Shown: piece by piece, positions 8,151-16,078 of the stretch
How positions within the stretch are numbered: position 1 is the stretch's first letter
How the letters are laid out: every line of letters begins with the position of its first letter
Source of the DNA: Pararhizobium sp.
GTDB taxonomy: Bacteria > Pseudomonadota > Alphaproteobacteria > Rhizobiales > Rhizobiaceae
Length of the DNA: 64,000 nt
Direction of reading: 5' to 3'
NCBI GenBank assembly: GCA_017794825.1
Contig: CP051237.1
Coordinates: 1,364,001 to 1,428,000, forward strand
Notes under the pieces: generated by a model
Seen by the model: the letters and a program-made list of their open reading frames with translations, nothing else
Databases searched by the model: none
Told to the model about the DNA's origin: nothing
Position numbers and translations under genes: made by a program

Positions 8151-9347
8151 TCACACGCCGCAGATTTCTCGCCGGATGGCGTGCGTCGCCCTCAGGAATC
8201 CGATCGACAGCTCCTGATTGAGGGGCGTCGGCCAGGTCGACAACTGGACGATGGCCAGGCGGGCTAACGGATCGACGAAAATGAACTGCCCGTGGATGCC
8301 GCGCGCCCACAGCGTGCGCCGCCGCGTATCCTCGATCCAAAACTTGTTGTGGTAGGCGCCGTGCGGCAGCACCTCCCGATAGATCCCTTCGAAGCTGGCG
8401 TCGCCGCCGTTGCGCGTATCTTCGATCCAGTCCGCCGGAATGATCTGCCTGCCGTCGCGGTTTCCGGCATCGAGAAGCAGTTTTGCAAAACGGCCGTAGT
8501 CGCGCAATGTCGCGCAGAAACCGCCGTCGGCGAGCGCCAGACCGCGATCGTCGACGGTGATATAGGCGTCCTCCTCGGCTCCCATTGGCGCCCACAATTC
8601 GTCGCCGATCAGTTCCGCCAGCGTCCTGCCGCCCGCGCGCTGGAGAACCAGGCCAAGCACGTCGGTTTCTATCGAACGATAATTGAAAACCCGCCCGTGC
8701 TCTCCGTCCAGTTCGGTGAGCGACAGGATCAGATCCCACATGGTGCGCGGCCAGCCGGGCTTCGTATGTTCCTTCCAACCGCACGCCTGATCGATCTGCT
8801 GCATGTGGGAACCGGGCGTCGTGTAGGATTCGTCAAAAGTCACCCCGCTCGCCATGTCGAGCAGATGCTGAACGCTGGCGCCCCGATAGGCCGTCATCTC
8901 CAATTCCGGAAGATACCGCGTAATCGGCGCTTCCGGATCAAGCAGCCCCTTGGATGAGAGTATGCCGGCGACGACGCCCACGATCGACTTCGTCACCGAC
9001 ATGGCGAGGTGCGTTCCATGCGGTTTCAGGCCGTTCATATAGGTTTCGGTGACGATGCTGTTGTCGTGGATCACCAGAAAACCGTCGGTAAAGCTGTCTT
9101 CCAGATAATCTCCAACCGTTTTCGATCCATTTTCGGTATCGAAACCAATGCTTCGGAGATCCTGCAGGTCTTCCGAGAACGTCATCGGTCCGCCGCGTCC
9201 ACGCCAGATCTGTTCCGTCGCCGTCATTTCCCGAATGTGCTGGAAGGTCCAGCGGTGATAGGGCGCAAAATCCCATACGTCGCGCGGTATGAGCGGCAGG
9301 TCCGGCCGGAGAGGATCGCGATAGGCTCTGGCTGCTGATCGAGACAA
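8151..9347 (-). CDS. Serine hydrolase, beta-lactamase/6-aminohexanoate-dimer hydrolase family
   Basis: The 398-residue protein has a beta-lactamase-related fold with S117-V-T-K120, a Tyr motif FNYRS near residue 219 and a C-terminal RGIHGQF. This matches esterases and oligoamide hydrolases of the NylB type. The TTG start at 9347 is preferred because GGAGGA lies 6 nt before it, whereas the longer frame to 9509 has a Cys-rich unlikely N-terminus and no ribosome site. No signal peptide is evident, so it is probably cytoplasmic. Its stop nearly touches the HDAC-like gene. Confidence 0.85.
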   Translation of the reverse strand: MSRSAARAYRDPLRPDLPLIPRDVWDFAPYHRWTFQHIREMTATEQIWRGRGGPMTFSEDLQDLRSIGFDTENGSKTVGDYLEDSFTDGFLVIHDNSIVTETYMNGLKPHGTHLAMSVTKSIVGVVAGILSSKGLLDPEAPITRYLPELEMTAYRGASVQHLLDMASGVTFDESYTTPGSHMQQIDQACGWKEHTKPGWPRTMWDLILSLTELDGEHGRVFNYRSIETDVLGLVLQRAGGRTLAELIGDELWAPMGAEEDAYITVDDRGLALADGGFCATLRDYGRFAKLLLDAGNRDGRQIIPADWIEDTRNGGDASFEGIYREVLPHGAYHNKFWIEDTRRRTLWARGIHGQFIFVDPLARLAIVQLSTWPTPLNQELSIGFLRATHAIRREICGV

Positions 9348-9408
9348 TATCAGTCCTCCAACTATTGATCGCCGATTGGTTTCGGCATCGACCGGACGTT
9401 GATATTTT

Positions 9409-9425
9409 TGCGATCTGCGATCGCA
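9409..9425. promoter_or_regulatory. Palindromic repeat in divergent intergenic region
   Basis: TGCGATC is followed directly by the palindrome TGCGATCGCA. Together with ATCACGCGTGAT at 9512-9523 these are the only notable structures in the 266-bp region between the serine hydrolase and TPP enzyme genes. Either could be an operator; no promoter hexamers are convincing. Confidence 0.35.
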
Positions 9426-9511
9426 TTTCAACATGTTTTTGCACCAACACCCGCATTTACGCACAGCCACGCATCCGAACTTGACGCCCGCCCCGGAACA
9501 CTGCTTCAAGA

Positions 9512-9523
9512 ATCACGCGTGAT
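9512..9523. promoter_or_regulatory. 12-bp perfect palindrome upstream of TPP enzyme
   Basis: ATCACGCGTGAT is a perfect palindrome about 90 nt upstream of the TPP enzyme start. It is a candidate operator only. Confidence 0.3.
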
Positions 9524-9613
9524 GACAGTCGCAGAGACCGACTTTCACCGCTACATCGAATTTGCCGCCGCTTCCGAACGACCGGCGCACGGATCAATAA
9601 GAGGACCCGATTG

Positions 9614-11314
9614 ATGGATCGCACGAATACCGGCCGGAACGCGTCCCGCACCGGCGGCGAAATACTGGTCGACGGATTGCTGGCCCAAGGCGCCACGACG
9701 ATTTTCGGCGTTCCCGGCGAAAGCTTCCTGGCTGTGCTTGACGCTATTCACGATCGGTCCGACCGGATCCGCTTCGTCAATTGCCGGCAGGAAGGCGGCG
9801 CCGCCTTCATGGCCGACGCCTATGCAAAGATGACGGGCAAACCCGGACTGTGTCTCGTCACGCGGGGACCGGGCGCCTGCAACGCCAGCATCGGCGTGCA
9901 TACGGCCTGGCAGGACTCCACCCCGATGGTGGTGATGATCGGACAGATCCCGCGCGATCACAAGGAACGGGAGGCCTTTCAGGAGGTCGAATACAAGTAC
10001 ATGTTCGCGCCTTTCGCAAAGTGGATTTGCGAAGTCGACAGCCCGGAGCGTCTGCCGGAGCATCTGAGCCACGCCTTCCATGTGGCGCAGGCGGGGCGTC
10101 CAGGCCCTGTCGTGCTCGTATTGCCGGAAGACGTTCTGACGGCGCACGCAGTCGCCGAAGACCTGCCGGCGGCGATCGTAGCGAAGCCTGCCCCGCGCGA
10201 GGAGGAACTCGACCGGATTTGCAAGGCGCTAAACGCAGCAAAGCGTCCTCTTTGCATCCTGGGCGGGCCGTGCTGGACTAAAGAAGCAAAGCGGGCCTTC
10301 GAGAATTTCGCCAAACATAACGGCGTGCCCGTCGTCACCTCGCTTCGGTGCCAGGACTATTTCGACAACGCCCATTCCTGTTATGTCGGCGATCTTGGAA
10401 TATCCGCCAACGCGGACGTGTTGAAGCGGGTGCGCGATGCCGACCTGCTGCTGGTGATCGGAGCCCGGCTCGGCGACATGACGACGCAGGGCTATTCATT
10501 GCCCGAACCGCCGCGCAGCAAACAGTTCCTCATCCATGTCCACCCCGACGCCAATGAACTCGGACGTGTCTATTACGCGGATCTCCCAGTGGTCGCGAAC
10601 ACCTCAGCATTTGCCGAATGCATATCCGCTCGCAAGGCTGCGCCGACACGAGAGCGCCTCGACTGGATAAGCAGCGCGCGGGAGAGCTACGAAACACTGC
10701 TCACGCCGCCAAAACAGCCCGGTCCGCTCGACATGGGTCTGGTCGTGGATGCGCTGCGGAAACGCCTGCCGGAGGATGCGATCATCACCAATGGCGCCGG
10801 TAACTACGCCACCTGGATACACAAGTTCATGCAGTTCCGGCATTTTCGTTCGCAGCTTGCGCCCACGAGCGGCGCGATGGGATACGGCATTCCGGCGGCG
10901 GCCGCCGCCAAGATCGCCGAGCCGGCGCGCAAGGTCGTCAGCTTCGCCGGCGACGGCTGTTTTCAGATGAACGGCCAGGAACTCGGCGTCATGATGCAAT
11001 ACGGCCTCGACCCCCTGATCATTGTCGTCAACAATTCGATTTACGGGACGATACGCATGCATCAGGAGCGGGAATACCCCGAACACGTTTACGGAACGAA
11101 CCTGACCAATCCGGATTTCGCCGCCCTGGCGGCGGCGTACGGGTTTCATTCCGAGGTCCTGTCGCGCAGCGAAGACATCGACGCGGTTCTCGATCGCGCA
11201 ATGGCGGCCAAAGGCGCGGCCCTGATCGAATGCCGGATCGATCCCGAGGGAATTTCGCCGCGCATGACCATCAGTTCCCTGCGAAAGATGGCGCTGGAAC
11301 GTCTGGGTCGGTAA
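9614..11314 (+). CDS. Thiamine-pyrophosphate enzyme, acetolactate synthase large-subunit-like
   Basis: The 566-residue protein has three domains of the acetohydroxyacid synthase superfamily. The catalytic Glu36 lies in FGVPGESFL, and the TPP/Mg motif runs from GDGCFQMNG to VVNN near residues 445-472. The start ATG at 9614 follows GAGGA; the TTG immediately before it is an alternative. There is no small-subunit gene, and the neighbours are catabolic, so it is more likely a catabolic ligase, lyase or decarboxylase for a 2-oxoacid than a branched-chain synthase. An IclR gene follows 42 nt downstream on the same strand. Confidence 0.88.
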   Translation: MDRTNTGRNASRTGGEILVDGLLAQGATTIFGVPGESFLAVLDAIHDRSDRIRFVNCRQEGGAAFMADAYAKMTGKPGLCLVTRGPGACNASIGVHTAWQDSTPMVVMIGQIPRDHKEREAFQEVEYKYMFAPFAKWICEVDSPERLPEHLSHAFHVAQAGRPGPVVLVLPEDVLTAHAVAEDLPAAIVAKPAPREEELDRICKALNAAKRPLCILGGPCWTKEAKRAFENFAKHNGVPVVTSLRCQDYFDNAHSCYVGDLGISANADVLKRVRDADLLLVIGARLGDMTTQGYSLPEPPRSKQFLIHVHPDANELGRVYYADLPVVANTSAFAECISARKAAPTRERLDWISSARESYETLLTPPKQPGPLDMGLVVDALRKRLPEDAIITNGAGNYATWIHKFMQFRHFRSQLAPTSGAMGYGIPAAAAAKIAEPARKVVSFAGDGCFQMNGQELGVMMQYGLDPLIIVVNNSIYGTIRMHQEREYPEHVYGTNLTNPDFAALAAAYGFHSEVLSRSEDIDAVLDRAMAAKGAALIECRIDPEGISPRMTISSLRKMALERLGR

Positions 11315-11356
11315 AGCAGGAAAGCGCATCGGGACGAGACAGGCGGAGAAGAGACA

Positions 11357-12175
11357 TTGAGCATAGCAGCAATCGACCGGTGCCTCACGATCCTCGAGGC
11401 GCTTGCCGGCCAAAGGGAACCGGTGGAGCTGACCGATCTGGCGGCGCGGCTCGACATGCCGGCGAGCACCGTTCACCGGACGCTGACGACGCTGGCGGAC
11501 CGGGGATGGGTTACGCAGCCCTCCGACACGCAGCGCTATTCGCTATCACTGCGAATGAGCACACTGGCTTTCCGCAACCTCGACGCCCGCGCCGTGCCGG
11601 ATGTCGTGCAGACCCTGCTCGACAAACTCGCCCACGAAACGCGCGAATATTGCCGCGTTGCGATTGTCGAAGGCGAGGACCTGGTCTGGGTGGCGCGCGC
11701 GCAAGGCGCCGTATCAGGTCTTCGCTACGATCCCGATATGGGGCAGGAAATCGTCCTGCACGCCACGGCGAACGGCAAGGCCTGGCTTGCAACGCTGTCG
11801 GACGAGGACGCCGTGCGGATTGTGTCGGCGCGCGGTTTCGAGACGCATCGCCCCCTCGGACCGAACAGCGCGACCAGCGCAGAAGAACTGCTCGAACGCC
11901 TGTCGGAAACACGCGCGCGCGGCTTCGCCATCTCGAATGAAGAGGCGGAGGCCGGCGCTTCGGCTGTGGCGGTTCCCTTCTATCGCAGCCCGCAGGAAGG
12001 AGCTCCGATAGCCGGCACCTTGAGCGTCGCTGGACCGTCCATGCGGATCACGCCGGATCGCTACGAGGAACTCGCAGAAACCCTGCGCCGCGCGGCGATG
12101 GAAATATCGGAGATATGGTCGATCCGCAGCCGGCAGAAAGACTATCAGTGGATCGGCGCCTCCGCGGCGCGATAA
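11357..12175 (+). CDS. IclR family transcriptional regulator
   Basis: The 272-residue protein has an N-terminal winged helix (DRCLTILEALAGQ, then LDMPASTVHRTLTTL) and an IclR effector domain with the HATANGKAWLA motif. The TTG start at 11357 is chosen because the helix begins almost at once and GGAGAAGAG precedes it. It lies between the TPP enzyme and a TRAP operon whose promoter carries the palindrome TAGAAC-N4-GTTCCA. It is one of two IclR genes bracketing the transporter, and either could bind that site. Confidence 0.92.
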   Translation: MSIAAIDRCLTILEALAGQREPVELTDLAARLDMPASTVHRTLTTLADRGWVTQPSDTQRYSLSLRMSTLAFRNLDARAVPDVVQTLLDKLAHETREYCRVAIVEGEDLVWVARAQGAVSGLRYDPDMGQEIVLHATANGKAWLATLSDEDAVRIVSARGFETHRPLGPNSATSAEELLERLSETRARGFAISNEEAEAGASAVAVPFYRSPQEGAPIAGTLSVAGPSMRITPDRYEELAETLRRAAMEISEIWSIRSRQKDYQWIGASAAR

Positions 12176-12263
12176 TTCCGGACCGGATCACCCTGTCGTT
12201 TCTCGCGGTCAGACTTGTCACGCGATCGCGCCTGCAATGGCCGTCCGTCGCTGCTTGCTCCAA

Positions 12264-12302
12264 TTGACAACAACACATTCAAAAGTTAGAACGTATGTTC
12301 CA
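12264..12302 (+). promoter_or_regulatory. TRAP operon promoter overlapped by IclR-type operator
   Basis: TTGACA at 12264-12269 and TAGAAC at 12287-12292 are separated by 17 nt, a good sigma-70 arrangement. The -10 is the left arm of TAGAAC-GTAT-GTTCCA (12287-12302), so a bound repressor would block the promoter. The same 16-bp pattern occurs at 17550-17565 before the sulfatase. Confidence 0.6.
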
Positions 12303-12329
12303 TTTGAAATAACTGTTCGGGAGGAACCG

Positions 12330-13349
12330 TTGCGAAAACTGTCTCACATGATTGGCGTTACACTGGCCGTTTCGATGGCTGTCGGCACAGCTGCGGCGGA
12401 GCCCGTCGTTCTCAAATGGGCGGGTCCGGCGCCGGCCGACGATTCTCAAGTCCTGGCGATCGAGCTGATGGGCGAGTATCTCGAGCGCACGGCGCCGGGT
12501 GAATTCGAAATCGAAGTCTATCCCGCCGGCACGCTCGTCAAGCAGTCCGGCGTTTTGCCGTCCCTGCAGACGGGCGCTATTCAGCTCGCCTATGTCAATG
12601 CCTTCGACGTCGGATCGCAGCTTCCCGAATACGGCCCGCTTACCGCGGCCTATTCCGTCCGCGACCCGCTGCACATGTGCTCGGTGCTGAACGGAGAAAT
12701 TGGCGCGGAATTCGGCCAGGCGCTGGAGGACAAAGTCGGCCTGGTTCCGCTCGGCGCTACGCTTTTCGGCATGCGCCACATCGGCCTGCGCGAGGCGGCG
12801 GACGTCAATACGCCGGAAGACCTGTCCGGCGTCAAGCAGAGGGAGCCGGCTTCTGAAGCCTGGCAGATGCAGGGCCGGTCGCTCGGCGCCAATCCGACGC
12901 CGATGGCGCTTGGCGAACTCTTCCTCGGACTGCAGACCGGCGCCGTCGACGCGCACAGCCTGCCGATACCCTCGAGCTACCGCCTCAAGCTGCACGAGGT
13001 TACGGATCAGATCGTGTTGACCAACCACTACGTCAACCACCTTATCCTGGTCGTCGGAAAGCCGGCGTGGGACCAGCTCGACGATCGTCAGAAAACGCTG
13101 CTGCGCGAAGCAGCCGACGTTGCGCGAATCTACAACGATCGCAAGAAGGTGCGCGACGAAACCGAACTCCGCGCCGTCTTCGAGGAAGCCGGCGTCACTT
13201 TCACAGAACCGGACATCGAAGCATTTCGCGCATACGCGGCGAAAGTCTACGCGGAGTCCGATTTTGCAAAGAACTGGCAGGAAGGCCTTGCGGAACGCAT
13301 CGCCGCCGCGCCATCGGACAACCCCGCCTGTTTCCATTTGATGCCCTGA
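12330..13349 (+). CDS. dctP: TRAP transporter substrate-binding protein DctP
   Basis: The 339-residue periplasmic protein begins at a TTG with GGGAGGA 4 nt upstream and then has a clear signal peptide ending AAAEP. The longer frame to 12237 would bury the signal. The DctP signature includes FEIEVYPAGTLVKQSG, LQTGAIQLAYVNAF and the substrate-carboxylate Arg region near LSGVKQREPASEAW. It opens a dctPQM operon and is followed by a strong hairpin. The ligand is presumably an organic or sugar acid; the adjacent sulfatase hints at sulfated or desulfated substrates. Confidence 0.93.
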   Translation: MRKLSHMIGVTLAVSMAVGTAAAEPVVLKWAGPAPADDSQVLAIELMGEYLERTAPGEFEIEVYPAGTLVKQSGVLPSLQTGAIQLAYVNAFDVGSQLPEYGPLTAAYSVRDPLHMCSVLNGEIGAEFGQALEDKVGLVPLGATLFGMRHIGLREAADVNTPEDLSGVKQREPASEAWQMQGRSLGANPTPMALGELFLGLQTGAVDAHSLPIPSSYRLKLHEVTDQIVLTNHYVNHLILVVGKPAWDQLDDRQKTLLREAADVARIYNDRKKVRDETELRAVFEEAGVTFTEPDIEAFRAYAAKVYAESDFAKNWQEGLAERIAAAPSDNPACFHLMP

Positions 13350-13359
13350 TCGCTATTCG

Positions 13360-13384
13360 GGAGGCCCCGGCCGCCGGGGCTTCC
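13360..13384 (+). promoter_or_regulatory. Intercistronic hairpin between dctP and dctQ
   Basis: An 11-bp stem with one G-U pair and a 3-nt CCG loop lies 11 nt after the dctP stop. No T-run follows, so it probably stabilises or partly terminates the dctP message. Confidence 0.65.
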
Positions 13385-13406
13385 GTCCAGTTCAGATGTC
13401 CCGGTA

Positions 13407-13880
13407 ATGACAGTTCTTCGCCGTTTTGCTCAGGCAATATCGATAATCTTCTTCCTGACCACGTTCCTGGCCGTTCTGGGGCAGGCTTCCTTTCGCTATC
13501 TTTTCAACATGCCGGTCGGCTGGGCCGTTGAAGTTGCAATCAATTCGTTTCTCATCGGCTCGTGGTGGACGATCTGCTGGCAGGTGGCGCTGCGGGAGCA
13601 CGTGACCTTCGACGTCGTCTACGAAATCTTGCCCGAACGCGGTCGCGCGCTGTGCCGGTGCGTCGGCGGCTTGATCACCGGCGCGTTGCTGCTGGCCGCT
13701 GTGCCGGGTTCGCTGAAATACGTCGAAGTCATGAACCGCATCACGACCGGCGTCCTCAAACTTCCCCTGTCATGGGTCTATTGGATCTTCACGCTGTTTC
13801 TCATCGTCCTGGCGCTGCGCTTCATCCTTGACGCGGTTCGCGCAATCGCGTCGCTGACCACTGCGGAGCGAAGCGCATGA
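13407..13880 (+). CDS. dctQ: TRAP transporter small permease DctQ
   Basis: The 157-residue protein has four predicted membrane segments, the first starting near residue 10 (AISIIFFLTTFLAVLG) and others around FLIGSWWTICWQVAL, LITGALLLAAVPG and WVYWIFTLFLIVLAL. It bridges the binding protein and DctM. The start lacks a strong ribosome site and may depend on coupling through the upstream hairpin. Its end overlaps dctM by 4 nt (ATGA). Confidence 0.9.
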   Translation: MTVLRRFAQAISIIFFLTTFLAVLGQASFRYLFNMPVGWAVEVAINSFLIGSWWTICWQVALREHVTFDVVYEILPERGRALCRCVGGLITGALLLAAVPGSLKYVEVMNRITTGVLKLPLSWVYWIFTLFLIVLALRFILDAVRAIASLTTAERSA

Positions 13881-15166
13881 GCAGCGAGTTTCTAATCATG
13901 GCCGCGCTGCTGATCGGTTTGGCGATAATCGGCGTTCCCATCGGCATAGCGTTGATCTCAAGCTCCATTGCCTATCTGTGGATGCGCGGACTGCCGTTGA
14001 CGATGGCGACGGACGCCATCATGCAGGGTTTCTCGTCAAACTACATTTTCCTGGCGATTCCGCTTTTCATCTTCGCCGCCCGGGTGATGAACGCCGGGAC
14101 CATTACCGACCGGATGCTCGCCTTCGCCATGGGCGCGGTTGGCCATGCGCGCGGCGGGCTGGCGCAGGTCAACGTTCTCACCAGCCTGATATTTTCCGGC
14201 ATGAGCGGCAGCGCAACCGCCGACGCCGCCGGCATCGGCAGCGTTCTCGTAAGGATGATGCGCGAGAAAAACCGTTACCCCGATGGCTTCGCCGGGGCGA
14301 TCACGGCCGCCTCTTCCGTCATCGGTCCAATCTTCCCGCCGTCGATTCCGATGATTTTCTACGCGATTTCGGCAAACGCCTCGGTGGGTGGTCTTTTTCT
14401 CGGCGGCGTCCTACCGGCCATTCTCATTGCGCTGGCGCTGATGGCGGCAAGCTACTGGATTTCTGTTCGGCGCGGCTTTCCGACGGAAGAACGCATTCCC
14501 CCGCGCAAGGTCTTGTCCCTGTTCCGTTCGGCTGCGCTGCCCCTGTTGACGCCGGTGATACTGCTCGCCGGCATTTACTCCGGCGCGATGACGCCCACGG
14601 AAGCCGCCGCCGCAGCGGCCTTCTACGCCGTGTGCATTTCGGTGTTTGTCTACCGGACCGTCGGTCTTCGCGGCTTCATCGACATTCTCGTCGAGAGCGC
14701 CGAAAAATCCGCCGTCGTCGTCATGATCATCGCCGGCGCGTTTCTGTTCAGCAGCGTCATCGCTATCGAGCGGCTTCCCAACGCCCTTGCCCAGTGGGTC
14801 GATTCCTGGGACATGGCGCCGACCGCCTTCTTCCTGCTGGTCAACGCCGTGTTTCTCGTGCTCGGCATGCTGCTTCCCGCCGCCACCATTCTGCTGGTCA
14901 TCGTCCCGGTCATCGTTCCGGCCGCTCTCGGCCTCGGTATAGATCCGATTCATTTCGGGGTGGTGATCGTCATTAACACGATGATCGGCCTGGTAACGCC
15001 GCCCTACGGCGTCCTCATCTTTGTGGTGTCGGCCGTCAACAGGATCAACGCCTGGTCAATCATCAGGGAGATCGTACCCTTTATTCTTGTACTCGTCGCA
15101 AGCCTCCTTCTTCTTGTGCTTGTGCCGGATTTCGTGATGTTATTGCCGCGTCAGTTCGGATATTAA
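13877..15166 (+). CDS. dctM: TRAP transporter large permease DctM
   Basis: The 429-residue protein is hydrophobic throughout, with DctM landmarks FSGMSGSATADAAGIGS and ASSVIGPIFPPSIPMI in the first half. The matching second half includes VLGMLLPAATILLV and GLVTPPYGVLIF. It provides the ion-coupled translocation pathway. Translation is coupled to dctQ. The second IclR gene follows 42 nt downstream, so the regulator may be cotranscribed. Confidence 0.95.
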   Translation: MSSEFLIMAALLIGLAIIGVPIGIALISSSIAYLWMRGLPLTMATDAIMQGFSSNYIFLAIPLFIFAARVMNAGTITDRMLAFAMGAVGHARGGLAQVNVLTSLIFSGMSGSATADAAGIGSVLVRMMREKNRYPDGFAGAITAASSVIGPIFPPSIPMIFYAISANASVGGLFLGGVLPAILIALALMAASYWISVRRGFPTEERIPPRKVLSLFRSAALPLLTPVILLAGIYSGAMTPTEAAAAAAFYAVCISVFVYRTVGLRGFIDILVESAEKSAVVVMIIAGAFLFSSVIAIERLPNALAQWVDSWDMAPTAFFLLVNAVFLVLGMLLPAATILLVIVPVIVPAALGLGIDPIHFGVVIVINTMIGLVTPPYGVLIFVVSAVNRINAWSIIREIVPFILVLVASLLLLVLVPDFVMLLPRQFGY

Positions 15167-15208
15167 CCCCGTTTCAGGACGCACCTGCAAAGGACGGAGA
15201 CAAATCGG

Positions 15209-16075
15209 TTGTCACAGATAGAACGCTGCCTGGAAATTCTGGAATCTCTGCACGGCCAGCCCGCCGGCATTCCGCTCAGCCATCTGAGCGAACAGCTCGG
15301 CATGCCGAAAAGCGCCGTTCACCGGCTGTTGGCGACACTGAAAGACAATGGTTACGTGGAGCAGATCGAGGAAAGCGGCATCTACCGAGCGACCCTCAAA
15401 CTCTCTCTGATCGGCGCCAAGTATTTCTCGACAACGGATCTGCGCGGCTTCCTAGAGCCGGTCATCGGCGCGCTCAGTCAGAAGACCCGGGAACTCAGCC
15501 GCATGTCGATGCTCGTCGGCGATGAACTGCTCTGGGTTCTGTCAAGCCAGGGAGGCGACCATATCCTGCGCTACGACGGGCATTCCGGTCGCAAGGTCGT
15601 GCCGCATATCACGGCGACGGGCCGCGTCTGGCTTGCCTCGATGAGCGACGAGGACGCCGTCGCTACGGCGATTGGCGCCGGGCTCGGCAAACCGGAATTG
15701 AAGCGGCCCGGCACCAGGAGCGTGGACACGGTTCAGGCGCTGCTGAAGGAACTCGAGCGCACGCGCAAACAGGGCTACGGGCTGGTGGAGCAGGAAGCGG
15801 AGGCCGGCGTATCCTCGATAGCCTGTCCGATCTATGACCAGGAAGACGCGACCCGGTTCCTGGGCACGATTTCCGTGGCGGGCCCGAGCGTGCGGATGAC
15901 ACGCAAGACGATGGAAGCCATGCTGCCGGACGTGCGGGAAACCGCGCAGCAATTGTCGACGGTTCTTTTCCGCTATCGGGTGTTTTGCGGAAGCCTGTCT
16001 GATCCGTCCATCGGCGTGCTCGCCGTCAATGGCGGCGAGCCGGACAACGCCCGGCGCGCCGGGTTGCGCGTCTGA
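15209..16075 (+). CDS. IclR family transcriptional regulator (second)
   Basis: The 288-residue protein has an IclR winged helix (IERCLEILESLHGQ, then LGMPKSAVHRLLATL) and effector domain with HITATGRVWLASM. It begins at TTG 15209 with GGACGGAG upstream. It resembles the regulator at 11357 in length and motifs (VRMTRKTME versus MRITPDRYE), suggesting a common origin. It ends 3 nt from the convergent sulfatase stop. Likely targets are the TAGAAC-N4-GTTCCA sites at 12287 and 17550. Confidence 0.92.
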   Translation: MSQIERCLEILESLHGQPAGIPLSHLSEQLGMPKSAVHRLLATLKDNGYVEQIEESGIYRATLKLSLIGAKYFSTTDLRGFLEPVIGALSQKTRELSRMSMLVGDELLWVLSSQGGDHILRYDGHSGRKVVPHITATGRVWLASMSDEDAVATAIGAGLGKPELKRPGTRSVDTVQALLKELERTRKQGYGLVEQEAEAGVSSIACPIYDQEDATRFLGTISVAGPSVRMTRKTMEAMLPDVRETAQQLSTVLFRYRVFCGSLSDPSIGVLAVNGGEPDNARRAGLRV

Positions 16076-16078
16076 CAC

